A stretch of DNA of 25,480 bases from the NCBI GenBank assembly GCA_902767025.1, contig CACXFZ010000226.1, positions 1 through 25,480 on the forward strand, written 5' to 3'. Under the pieces are notes generated by a model. It searched no databases. It saw only the letters and a list, made by a program, of their open reading frames with translations, and had not been told where the DNA came from. A program made the position numbers and the translations under genes. Shown here one piece after another: positions 7,670 to 16,067 of this stretch. This DNA comes from an uncultured Coriobacteriaceae bacterium (lineage in GTDB: Bacteria; Actinomycetota; Coriobacteriia; Coriobacteriales; Eggerthellaceae). The stretch's first letter is position 1; each line of letters starts with the position of its first letter.

Positions 7670-9331
7670 TTACGCCGCTTCGCCTTCGGCGGCAGGATCT
7701 GCGTCCTGCTCCTGGAGGCTGCCCCCGTAAGCGAAATCGGTGATCTGGGTCATGTACCCAGCCACGTTCTTGGCCCAGATGGGCGTGGAGCAGTAGATGT
7801 CGCCGAACCCGCTTAGGCTCTTCGGCGTGGCAAGGCCGGCCGTGTTGGTGATGACGCCTTCATGCCAAGCCGCCACGGCCTCTTCCCACGAGCTCCATCC
7901 GAACGCCAGGTTGTACGGGTCGCTGTCGGCCGCGCCCCAACCCCACGCGTTGAACGGCTTGATGCAGTACAGGCCGCCGCTGGACTCGACGATGCTCACC
8001 GCCGCGCACAGGCGCGGGTCGATGCGATGCTGGTACGCCTGCTCGGCCATCACCGTGCCCAGGCCCGCCATTGGACTGGCCTGACCTGCCTTTTCGCCCC
8101 ACGAAGCGTAGAAGGCGTCGATGGCAGGACCCCATTTCGCCACGAACTCCTCCTTGCTCAGCAGGAAGTCGTCGCCCACGCCGAACGAGGGCGTGGTGGT
8201 GGTCTCCGACGACAGGGAGTCGATTGCGTCGTACCAGTCGCCCGCCATCTCCTGGGCGGGAGCACGGTCGTCGTCGTGCCATGCACGGGCGGACTTCACG
8301 GTTTGCCTGGCCTCGACGAAGCCGTCCAGGTCGGATTCCTCCACGGGCTTCTCGACGTCCTTGCTGGCTTCCTCGAGCTCCTTGGCGAACGCCTCGAGCG
8401 CATCGGATGCCTCGCGGTCGTACTGGCGCATTTCGGCACAGGCAGCCTCGATCTCGAAAGCGGCGGCATTGCCCACGCGCACCGCCTGCGTGATGGCCGC
8501 ACGCGCCTGGTCCACCGCAGGAGCCAGGGCGTCGCGTTGCTGCTGCAGCTCGGCACGCTCCTGCTTCGCCTGGGCCAGCGTTTGCTCATGCGCCCTCACG
8601 AGCTTGTTCAACAGGTACGGAAGCGATTCCATCTGGGCGAAACCCACATCCCCGCGCAGCAGCGATTTCAAATCGATCTTGCGCGCCGCCTCGAGCTCGC
8701 GCTTGGCGTCCTGGAGTGCGCGCTCCGCCTTCTTGATGCGCTTGTCGACGACCGCCAGCGCCGTGTCTATCTGGGCAGCCTGCTGGAGCACCGCGGCATG
8801 CGCATCGCGCTGCTCGTTCAACGGGCCGTAGCATGCGTCGAGCGCCGCGCGCTTGTCGGGAAGGCTGCGGGCTGCGGCACTTGCCTGCGACGCGAGGTCC
8901 AGTGCCTTCGAAGCGGCCTCGTCGGCCTTGACCTGCAGTTTCTCGATGAGCTCCTTGCGTTTGGCGACCTGCTCGTCTTCCTCGTCCTCTTCCGCATCTG
9001 CCTGCTCCGCCTCGGCTTGCGCGGCCTCGGCCTCGCCCGTGCTCGCAGGTTTCGGCGCGGTGGACGCAGCAGCATCCCCGCCCGATGCGGACGCGCCACC
9101 CGAAGCCGGGTTCTGCGCCGTCTGCCCCTGCGACCCGTCTGTCGTTGCCTGTGCGGCGGAAGCGCCCTCGTCGGAGGCCGACGAGGTGTCGGCGGGCTGC
9201 GTTGCCGTCGCCGGGGCCTGCGCATCGGCGGGCTCGTCTGCATACGAGCGCGACAGGCTCATGCTCGCCATGAGCACACAGGTTGCCAGCGCCAACAGGG
9301 CGCCCAGGAATATGCGTCGTGAAACAGTCAC
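7670..9331 (-). CDS. secreted coiled-coil protein with lysozyme-like C-terminal domain
   Basis: A 553-residue exported protein. The N-terminus MTVSRRIFLGALLALATCVL is a signal peptide, followed by an Ala/Ser/Glu-rich linker (about 31-118). Residues about 119-325 form long helices with heptad-like Leu/Ala and many Lys/Glu/Gln, a coiled coil like those of regulated peptidoglycan hydrolases. Residues about 390-535 contain GTVMAEQAYQHRIDPRLCAA, VSIVESSGG with candidate catalytic Glu449, and KPFNAWGWG, resembling lysozyme-like or glucosaminidase-type folds. It probably cleaves septal or lateral wall peptidoglycan, but activity is inferred. The GTG start at 9331 has AAGGA 7 bases upstream and a candidate promoter at 9367-9395. 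It is followed without a gap by the EamA gene. Confidence 0.75.
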   Translation of the reverse strand: MTVSRRIFLGALLALATCVLMASMSLSRSYADEPADAQAPATATQPADTSSASDEGASAAQATTDGSQGQTAQNPASGGASASGGDAAASTAPKPASTGEAEAAQAEAEQADAEEDEEDEQVAKRKELIEKLQVKADEAASKALDLASQASAAARSLPDKRAALDACYGPLNEQRDAHAAVLQQAAQIDTALAVVDKRIKKAERALQDAKRELEAARKIDLKSLLRGDVGFAQMESLPYLLNKLVRAHEQTLAQAKQERAELQQQRDALAPAVDQARAAITQAVRVGNAAAFEIEAACAEMRQYDREASDALEAFAKELEEASKDVEKPVEESDLDGFVEARQTVKSARAWHDDDRAPAQEMAGDWYDAIDSLSSETTTTPSFGVGDDFLLSKEEFVAKWGPAIDAFYASWGEKAGQASPMAGLGTVMAEQAYQHRIDPRLCAAVSIVESSGGLYCIKPFNAWGWGAADSDPYNLAFGWSSWEEAVAAWHEGVITNTAGLATPKSLSGFGDIYCSTPIWAKNVAGYMTQITDFAYGGSLQEQDADPAAEGEAA

Positions 9332-9366
9332 CGTACTATCCTTGGTTTAAGCTGGATTCCGAGCAC

Positions 9367-9395
9367 ACTATACCTTGTTGCCTGCCACCAGGGAA
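9367..9395 (-). promoter_or_regulatory. candidate promoter of the coiled-coil/lysozyme-like gene
   Basis: On the minus strand TTCCCT (9395-9390), a 17-base spacer and TATAGT (9372-9367) form a promoter with a good -10 (5 of 6) and weak -35 (3 of 6). It predicts a leader of about 30 bases before the GTG at 9331. With the ffh hairpin just upstream, it separates the housekeeping block from the envelope block. Confidence 0.45.
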
Positions 9396-9469
9396 CACGC
9401 AAGCCGGCCCTCTCCCAGATTCTGCACAATCGCACAATCAGAAAGCCCCGCACCTGCCCCAAACGCAAC

Positions 9470-9495
9470 TTTGCCGCGCACGGCAGCGCGGCAAA
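9470..9495 (-). terminator. hairpin downstream of ffh
   Basis: TTTGCCGCGC (9470-9479) and GCGCGGCAAA (9486-9495) are a perfect 10-bp inverted repeat with a 6-base loop, 27 bases after the ffh stop. On the minus strand the second arm is followed by GTTGCGTTTGG, only a broken T-run. It is a strong stem at the end of the rnc-smc-ftsY-ffh block and probably terminates or stabilises that transcript. Confidence 0.6.
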
Positions 9496-9522
9496 GCAGC
9501 AGGTTTCGTCGGCAGCGACGGG

Positions 9523-10950
9523 CTATTCCAAGGCGTCGAGCATCTTCTGGAATTCCTTCATGTCGGCAGGGTTCATGCCGGGCATGCCGGGCATGCCGCC
9601 GAACCCGGGCAGACCGCGCTTCTTCTTGCCCTTCTTGCCTTTCTTGCCCTTCTTGACCGGGACGTCCATCGCGGGCATGTACTGCTTCATCAGCTTCTTG
9701 GTCTCGTTGAACTTCTTCATCACCTGGTTCACGTCGGTGACCGTGACCCCGGCGCCCTTGGCGATGCGCGCCCGACGGCTGCCGTTGAGGATGTCGGGCT
9801 TCATGCGCTCTTCCTTGGTCATCGAGTGGATGATGGTCTCCATGCGGTCGAGCGCCTTGGTGTCCACTTGACCCTGCGACATGGCCTTGTCGCCGCCGGG
9901 CAGGGCGCTCACGAGCTTGCCGATGCCGCCCATCTTGCGGATCCGCCTGTTCATGTCCAGGAAGTCCTCCAAGTTCAGCTCGGCGCGCAGCATGCGCTCT
10001 TCCTGCTCGGCGGCCAGCTCCTCTTCCTGGAGCTTGGTGGCCGTCTCGATCAGGCTGATCACGTCGCCCATGCCCAAAATGCGCTTGGCCATGCGCTCGG
10101 GGTGGAATTCCTCCAGGCTGTCGGGCTTCTCACCCGCGCTGATGAACTTGATGGGCTTGCCGGTGACTTCGCGGATGGACAGGGCACCGCCGCCGCGGGC
10201 GTCGCCGTCCATCTTCGACATGATCACGCCGTCGAAGTCGACTTGCTCGGCGAAGGCCTGCGCGACGTTGACGACGTCCTGGCCGGTCATCGCGTCGACG
10301 ACCATCAGCACCTGGTCGGGGTTGGTGGCCGCCTTGATGTCCTGCGCCTCCTGCATCATCTGGTCGTCGACGTGCAGGCGACCGGCGGTGTCGATGATGA
10401 CCACGTCGCGCAGCGAATCGATGGCGTCCTGGATGCCTTCCTTGGCGATCTTGACCGGGTCGTCGCCGGCGCCGCGGTACACGCGCACGCCCATTTCGTC
10501 GCCGAGCGTCTGCAGCTGGTCGGCGGCGGGACGGTAGACGTCGCAGGCAACCAGCAAGGGGTTGTGGTTCTGCGAACGCAGCAGGTAGGCGAGCTTGGCG
10601 GCCGCGGTGGTCTTGCCGGAGCCTTGCAGGCCCACCAGCATCACCACGTGGGGCAGCGACGATCCGAACACCAGCTTCGAATCGGTCTTGCCCAGCAAGT
10701 TGGTGAGCTCTTCGAGCACGACCTTCGTGACGTTTTGCGCCGGCGTCAGCGAATCGAGCACGTCGGCGGTCAGGCAGCGCTCCTTGGTCTTCTCGACGAA
10801 GTCCTTCACGACCTTGAAGTTCACGTCGGCTTCGAGCAGGGCCATGCGGATCTCGCGCATGGCGGCGTTGATGTCCTCTTCGGTCAGGCGGCCCTTGGCC
10901 CGCATGCCCCCAAAGATGCCTTGGAGACGATCAGATAAGCTGTCAAACAT
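9523..10950 (-). CDS. ffh: signal recognition particle protein Ffh (SRP54)
   Basis: A 475-residue GTPase that binds SRP RNA and signal sequences on ribosomes and delivers them to FtsY at the membrane. The N domain covers about residues 1-90. The G domain has the P-loop GLQGSGKT (107-114), ACDVYRPAA (135-143), DTAGR (187-191) and SKMDGDARGGG (245-255). The M domain follows from about 300, with DILNGSRRARIAKGAG as the RNA-binding helix. The C-terminus has a Lys/Gly run (KKGKKGKKGKKKR, 433-445) and GMPGMPGM. The ATG at 10950 is 6 bases after the ftsY stop, and its ribosome site GAGGAG overlaps the ftsY end, so the two SRP-pathway proteins are translated from one message. Hairpin 9470-9495 follows. 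Confidence 0.97.
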   Translation of the reverse strand: MFDSLSDRLQGIFGGMRAKGRLTEEDINAAMREIRMALLEADVNFKVVKDFVEKTKERCLTADVLDSLTPAQNVTKVVLEELTNLLGKTDSKLVFGSSLPHVVMLVGLQGSGKTTAAAKLAYLLRSQNHNPLLVACDVYRPAADQLQTLGDEMGVRVYRGAGDDPVKIAKEGIQDAIDSLRDVVIIDTAGRLHVDDQMMQEAQDIKAATNPDQVLMVVDAMTGQDVVNVAQAFAEQVDFDGVIMSKMDGDARGGGALSIREVTGKPIKFISAGEKPDSLEEFHPERMAKRILGMGDVISLIETATKLQEEELAAEQEERMLRAELNLEDFLDMNRRIRKMGGIGKLVSALPGGDKAMSQGQVDTKALDRMETIIHSMTKEERMKPDILNGSRRARIAKGAGVTVTDVNQVMKKFNETKKLMKQYMPAMDVPVKKGKKGKKGKKKRGLPGFGGMPGMPGMNPADMKEFQKMLDALE

Positions 10951-10956
10951 CGCGTC

Positions 10957-12519
10957 CTAGCTCCTCATCCACTTGAAGAGCCGCTTCATGCGGCCTTCCT
11001 TCTTGGGCTCTTCTTGCTCGGCGGCCTCGTCTGCCTTGTCGGCGTCGTCGGCGGCCTCGTCTGCCTTGTCGTCGGCCTCGTCGTCCGCTTCGCCCTCGCC
11101 TTGTTCGTCGGCCTCGGCGGATTCGTCGTCGAGGTCTTCCCCGGCGTCCTCTTCGTCTTCGTCTTCGAGGTCCTCGGCGTCCTCGTCGGCATCGTCTTCG
11201 AAGTCTTCCTCGGCTTCCTCGGCGTCCTCGGCGTACTCGGCGTACTCGGCTTCGTCCTCGGCTTGTGCTGCGTCGTCGACCATGCCGTCGTCGGCCTCTT
11301 CCTCGCCATCGAAGCCTTCGCCGTCTTCCTCGGCATCCTCGGCATCCTCGACGTCTTCTTCTTCGACGCCTTCTTCCTCGAAGTCCTCTTCGGCAACGGC
11401 GTCATCCTGCACGTCCGGCTCGTCTATGCGCCCGTCGTCGGACTCAACGGCCTCTTCGGGTTCGGCGGCCTGTTCGGCCTCCACAACCTGCTCGGGCTCG
11501 GGCTGCGCCTCGCCGGCCTGCTGGGCCTGGGCTTGGCGCGCGGCAGACGTCACGCGCTCGAATTCTTCCTTGGTCACCACGCGCTCGGTGCCGTCGGCCG
11601 CCACCAGCACGTACTGGGGCTCGGCGCCGATCAACGCGGCCGAGAAGTCGAAGGCATCGAAGTCCTGCAGGTCCTCCAGGCTCTCGCCCACGCCCACCTT
11701 GGCCACCGGCAGTCCCAGCTCGTGGCTCACGGCCAGCGCGATGCCGCCCTTGGCCGTGCCGTCGAGCTTGGTCACGATCACCGCGTCCAAGTCGAGTGCG
11801 TCGTTGAACTGGCGCGCCTGGGACAGGCCGTTCTGGCCGGTCGTGGCATCGATGACCAGCACGATGCGCACTGGCATGTTCGAGCGCTTGCGCACCACGT
11901 TCACGACCTTCTGCAGCTCGCGCATCAAGTCGTCGGACGTGTGCAGGCGCCCCGCCGTGTCGATCAGGATCATGTTGCTGCCCGCAGCTTCGCCGCGCTC
12001 GATGGTGTCGTAGCACACGCTGGCCGGGTCGCTGCCCCGCTCGCGTTCGACGATCTCGACGTTGGCGCGCTGGGCCCAGACCTCCAGCTGCTCGATGGCG
12101 GCAGCGCGGAACGTGTCGGCGCTGCCGATGAGCACCTCGCGCCCCTTCGCCTTCTGCTCGGCGGCGATCTTGCCCACCGTCGTGGTCTTGCCGGCACCGT
12201 TGATGCCCACGAACAGCACCAGCACCGGGTCCTGGTCGAACAGGTTCTCTTCGGGTTCCTCGAACATCTCGGCGATGATCTCGGCCAGGGCGTCGAGCAC
12301 CGCGTAGGCGTCGGGCAGGGCCTTGCGCGTGGCAAGCTCGCGCATGTTGACGATGATGTCGTTGGCGCTTTGCGCACCCACGTCGGCGAATATCAGCGCC
12401 TCTTCCAGGCCGTCCCAGAACTCCTCGTCCACGCTGGGGCCGCGGTCGAGCAGCACGTTCATGCGCTCCCTGAACCGTTGCCGGGTGCTGGACATGCCAA
12501 CCTTCATGCTCTCGAACAT
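10957..12519 (-). CDS. ftsY: SRP receptor FtsY with acidic C-terminal extension
   Basis: A 520-residue SRP receptor GTPase. The N domain starts almost at residue 1. Residues 1-24 resemble the helix that precedes the N domain in other FtsY proteins. G-domain motifs are GINGAGKT (105-112), DTFRAAA (135-141), DTAGR (187-191) and TKLDGTAKGG (250-259). The catalytic core ends near residue 299. Residues about 335-504 are then dominated by Glu, Asp and Ala, and the protein ends in the basic/aromatic EGRMKRLFKWMRS. FtsY proteins usually carry their acidic or membrane-anchoring region at the N-terminus, so this arrangement is odd. The ATG at 12519 lies 18 bases after the smc stop, with GAGGG upstream. 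The core is certain; the tail's role is unknown. Confidence 0.96.
   Translation of the reverse strand: MFESMKVGMSSTRQRFRERMNVLLDRGPSVDEEFWDGLEEALIFADVGAQSANDIIVNMRELATRKALPDAYAVLDALAEIIAEMFEEPEENLFDQDPVLVLFVGINGAGKTTTVGKIAAEQKAKGREVLIGSADTFRAAAIEQLEVWAQRANVEIVERERGSDPASVCYDTIERGEAAGSNMILIDTAGRLHTSDDLMRELQKVVNVVRKRSNMPVRIVLVIDATTGQNGLSQARQFNDALDLDAVIVTKLDGTAKGGIALAVSHELGLPVAKVGVGESLEDLQDFDAFDFSAALIGAEPQYVLVAADGTERVVTKEEFERVTSAARQAQAQQAGEAQPEPEQVVEAEQAAEPEEAVESDDGRIDEPDVQDDAVAEEDFEEEGVEEEDVEDAEDAEEDGEGFDGEEEADDGMVDDAAQAEDEAEYAEYAEDAEEAEEDFEDDADEDAEDLEDEDEEDAGEDLDDESAEADEQGEGEADDEADDKADEAADDADKADEAAEQEEPKKEGRMKRLFKWMRS
11018..11071. repeat. 24-bp direct repeat inside the acidic tail of ftsY
   Basis: The same 24 bases occur at 11018-11041 and 11048-11071, 30 bases apart and therefore in frame. 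They encode the repeated DKADEAA units of the FtsY tail. The surrounding 10.99-11.46 kb is low-complexity GAx/GCx coding sequence, consistent with growth by in-frame slippage. Confidence 0.75.
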
Positions 12520-12537
12520 GAAACGCTCCCTCTGTCG

Positions 12538-15500
12538 CTATTCCGCGTAGCGCAGCGCCCGTTCAAGGCGCTGGCTCATCACCTTGGTAACGCCGTCCGA
12601 CTGCATGCTGATGCCGTAGAGCACATCGGCCATCTCCATCGTGCGGCGCTGATGCGTGATCATGATGAACTGCGTCCCCTGCCGCATCGAATCCAGGTAG
12701 GCGCACAGCCTGCGCAGGTTCGTGTCGTCGAGTGCGGCCTCGACCTCGTCCAGGATGTAGAACGGCGTCGAACGCGTCTTGTACACCGCGAACAGCAGCG
12801 CCATCGCCACAAGCGACTGCTCGCCGCCGCTCATCAACGACATCTTCAGGATGCGCTTGCCGGACGGCTGCGCGTTCACTTCCACGCCCGTGTTCTCGGG
12901 GTCGTCCGGATCCACCAGGCTCAGGTTGCCCGAGCCGCCGGGGAACAGGACCTGGAAGATCTCGCGGTAGTTCTGGTCCACTTCCTCGAACGTGCGCACG
13001 AAGTCGTCTTTCATGCGCGCGTCGATGATGGCCGTGATGCGGGCCAGGCTGCGGCGCGCGGCCTCCATGTCGGCCAGCTGTGCGCACAGGTAGTCGAACC
13101 TGCTCTTGAGCTCTTCGTACTCGTCGGCCGCATCGGGGTTGATCGTTCCCATGTTCGCGATGCGGCGGCGCAGCTTGAACGCCTGCTCTTCGATTTCGGC
13201 GCGGTTTTCCAGTTCGGGAAGCTCGAGTGCGCTCTCGAGCGGCGTGTTGCAATCATGCACGATGGTCTCGATCGCCTGCTCCACCTGCATTTCCAGACGG
13301 CCCTTCTGCACGCGCACCTCGGTGAGCTCGCCGTTGGCGGCGTCGAACTGCTCGTGGGCCTCGCGGGCGGCGTTGCGCACATGGTTGATGCGCTGGTGCA
13401 GGCCCGCCGAGGAATCCTGCGTGCGCGCGGTGATCTCCTCGAGCTCCTGCAGGCGCTTGGATGCGGCCTCCACCAGCCGCTTGTGCAGCTCGATCATCGG
13501 GTCGATGCGCTGCAGGGCCAGGTTCTTGCGGGCGAAGTTCTCGTTCAGGCGCTCGCGTGCGCTGATGGCGTTGCGGATGTCCTGTTCGCGGGCCAGCAGC
13601 ATGCGCTGCGCGTATTCGGCCTGCTGGATGTCGGTGGCCGACGCCAGCTTGGCCTCGGTAAGCGCCGCAGCCGCGTCGTCGGCGGCCTGCTGCACGCTGG
13701 TGAGCTCCTCGCTCTTGCGCTCGATGTCTTCCTTGGCCTCGTCGATGCGCACGATCAGGCGCTCGATGCGCGATTCCAGCTGGGCGGCATCGGGCTCGGC
13801 CTTCTCGAGCGCCTCGCGTGCGGCGATGCGCGCCTCGTCGAGCGAGCGCGCTTCGGCCACCAGGGCCTCGTGGGCCTGCACGGCCCGCTCGGCAGCTCCC
13901 TGGGCGGCCTCGGCAGCGCCCTGCAGTCGCGCACGCTCCTGCGAGCACGACAGGCTTTCGCTCTGCGCGTTGCGCAACTGCTCTTCGGCGACCTTGTACT
14001 TGGCCTCCAGGTCGGCCTGGGCCTGCGTCGCCTGCTCGAGGGCCTGGCGGGCATCGGCCAGCGAGCGCTGGGCGGAAAGCGCGCTCATCTCCTCGGCCGT
14101 GGGGTTTACGTAGGTAAGCTTGCCGTTCGGCCAGGCGATCGTGCCCTCGCGCGTCACCGCGCAGGCACCGCCTTCGGCCGCCCGGAGAGCCTCGTCCGAC
14201 GATGCGCATACCACCACATCGCCCAAAAGCGCCTCGACTGCGTCGCGCGCCTCGTCGTCGATGGCGAGCACGTCGGTCAGGCGCGCACCCTGCACCGCGG
14301 ACGGCTTTCGCATCCCCGCAGACGGCAGCAGCGTCACCTGCCCGTGCTCCCTGCATGTTGCCAGGCGCTGGGCCAGCGAGGCCGCGGCACTGCGGTCGCG
14401 CACGAGCAATCCTGCCACGTCGCGTCCCAGCAGCTCGGCCACCACCGCTTCCAGGTCTGCCGGCGCCTGCACGTGCTCCACCAGGGGCTTGGCTTCGGCA
14501 GCGATCTCGCCGGCGTGCTCCAGCGCCCAAGCGAGCAGGGGGTTTGCCGCAGCGCGGGCCCGCTCCAGCTCTTCGAGGCTCTTCACCTCCGCCGAGCTCG
14601 ATGCACGCGCCTCGCGCGCCTCTTCCAGCTCGCGCTGCAGGCGGTCGCGCTCCGTGAACGCGGCGCCCACCGCATCGCGCGCCTGCGATTCGGCCTCTTT
14701 GGCCTGGGACAGCTGTTCGGCCGTTTCCGCCTGCGTGGCTTGTGCCGCCTCGCGCGCCGCCTGCGCCGCAGACGTGCGCTCCTCGAGCTGGAGCACGTGC
14801 GTGTCGATCATGCGCTCCTGTGCGCGGTTTTCAGCCAGCACCTCCTGCGTGCGCGTGTAGGCCGTGCGCGCCGCTTCCAGGTCCTGCAGCGTTTCGCGGC
14901 GGCGTTGGGTCGAAGACTCGATGTCGATGGACAGCGCCTTGCGCTTCATGTTCAGCTCGTCGTAGGTGATCTGCGCGATGCGCAGCTTCTCGTCCGACGC
15001 CTCCTTGGCCGCACGCGCCTGGCGCAGCGTCTCGTCGGCCTCGGCGCGCTTGGCCTCCAGCTCGTCGCCGTCGTCGCCAGCCTCCAGCGACAGCCTCATC
15101 TCGGCGATGTAGCTTTGCGTGGAACGCTTCTTCTCGTGCAGCAGCAGGATGTTCGAATCCAGGCGGTCGAGCGCCGTCTGGGCACGGCGGTACCGTGCCG
15201 CCAGCGTGCCTGCGTCGCTCGATTCGCTCTGCAGCCGTTCCTGCAGCTGCTCCGCCTCCTCTTCGGCGGCGGCTATGCGCTGGCGCAGCTCCTCGGAGCT
15301 CGAGGCCAGCAGCTCTTCGCGCTCGAGCACGCTGTCCCACGTGCGCTGAAGGTTGCGCAGATCGTCCACGGCAAGCCCCAGGTCGAGCTCGGCCAGCTCC
15401 CCGGCCAGCTCGCGGTACTGCAAGGCGCGCTTCGCCTTGCGCTCGAGCGGCTTGACCTGGCGCTCGACCTCCGAGACGATGTCGCGCACGCGCGTCAGGT

Positions 15501-16059
15501 GCGCGTCCATGCGCTCGAGTTTGCGCTCGCTTTTCAGCTTGCGCTGCTTGTGCTTCAGCACGCCGGCCGCTTCCTCGATGAGCATGCGGCGGTCTTCGGG
15601 CTTGCTCTGCAGGATCGACGACAGGTGGCCCTGGGCGATGATGGAATGGGTGCCGGTGCCCAGGCCGGTGTCGTGCAGGATGTCGAGCACGTCCATGCGC
15701 CGTGCAGGCGTGCCGTTGATCAGGTACTCGCTCTCGCCGCTGCGGTACATCCGCCGCGTGATGGCGACTTCGTTGTATTCGATGGGCAGCGTGCCGTCGG
15801 AGTTGTCAAGGATCAGGTCGACCTCGGCCACGCCCACGGCCTTGCGCGCCGAGGAGCCGGCGAAGATGACGTCTTCCATCGCCTGGCCGCGCAGGTTCTT
15901 CGCATTGCGCTCGCCGAGCACCCACAGCACCGCGTCCGAGATGTTCGACTTGCCCGAGCCGTTGGGGCCCACCACGGCCGTGATGCCCGGCTCGAGCGAG
16001 ATCACGCTGCGGTCGGCAAACGACTTGAAGCCCTTCAGGACCAACGATTTCAGATACAC
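12538..16059 (-). CDS. smc: chromosome partition protein SMC
   Basis: A 1173-residue SMC ATPase of typical length; it organises and helps segregate the chromosome. The N-terminal head has the Walker A GPNGSGKS (32-39). Two long coiled-coil arms (about 165-505 and 650-1000) flank a hinge of about 505-650. The C-terminal head carries the ABC signature SGGEQ (1077-1081) and Walker B FYILDEVEAALD (Asp1104, Glu1105), then the ITHQRRTMEMAD segment. The GTG start at 16059 lies 8 bases after the rnc stop with AGGGA in between, so rnc and smc are coupled. ScpA and ScpB, its usual partners, are not in the window. No frameshift or missing motif is seen. Confidence 0.97.
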   Translation of the reverse strand: MYLKSLVLKGFKSFADRSVISLEPGITAVVGPNGSGKSNISDAVLWVLGERNAKNLRGQAMEDVIFAGSSARKAVGVAEVDLILDNSDGTLPIEYNEVAITRRMYRSGESEYLINGTPARRMDVLDILHDTGLGTGTHSIIAQGHLSSILQSKPEDRRMLIEEAAGVLKHKQRKLKSERKLERMDAHLTRVRDIVSEVERQVKPLERKAKRALQYRELAGELAELDLGLAVDDLRNLQRTWDSVLEREELLASSSEELRQRIAAAEEEAEQLQERLQSESSDAGTLAARYRRAQTALDRLDSNILLLHEKKRSTQSYIAEMRLSLEAGDDGDELEAKRAEADETLRQARAAKEASDEKLRIAQITYDELNMKRKALSIDIESSTQRRRETLQDLEAARTAYTRTQEVLAENRAQERMIDTHVLQLEERTSAAQAAREAAQATQAETAEQLSQAKEAESQARDAVGAAFTERDRLQRELEEAREARASSSAEVKSLEELERARAAANPLLAWALEHAGEIAAEAKPLVEHVQAPADLEAVVAELLGRDVAGLLVRDRSAAASLAQRLATCREHGQVTLLPSAGMRKPSAVQGARLTDVLAIDDEARDAVEALLGDVVVCASSDEALRAAEGGACAVTREGTIAWPNGKLTYVNPTAEEMSALSAQRSLADARQALEQATQAQADLEAKYKVAEEQLRNAQSESLSCSQERARLQGAAEAAQGAAERAVQAHEALVAEARSLDEARIAAREALEKAEPDAAQLESRIERLIVRIDEAKEDIERKSEELTSVQQAADDAAAALTEAKLASATDIQQAEYAQRMLLAREQDIRNAISARERLNENFARKNLALQRIDPMIELHKRLVEAASKRLQELEEITARTQDSSAGLHQRINHVRNAAREAHEQFDAANGELTEVRVQKGRLEMQVEQAIETIVHDCNTPLESALELPELENRAEIEEQAFKLRRRIANMGTINPDAADEYEELKSRFDYLCAQLADMEAARRSLARITAIIDARMKDDFVRTFEEVDQNYREIFQVLFPGGSGNLSLVDPDDPENTGVEVNAQPSGKRILKMSLMSGGEQSLVAMALLFAVYKTRSTPFYILDEVEAALDDTNLRRLCAYLDSMRQGTQFIMITHQRRTMEMADVLYGISMQSDGVTKVMSQRLERALRYAE

Positions 16060-16067
16060 GGGATTCC

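Noticed and set aside
9283..10938. A plus-strand open frame of 551 codons opposite ffh
   Set aside because: Ffh is certain on the other strand; this frame has no motif and runs across the promoter and terminator region.
10990..11460. Repetitive bases that could suggest a CRISPR or satellite array
   Set aside because: The repetition comes from Glu/Asp/Ala codons in the FtsY tail and stays in frame; there are no regular repeat-spacer units.
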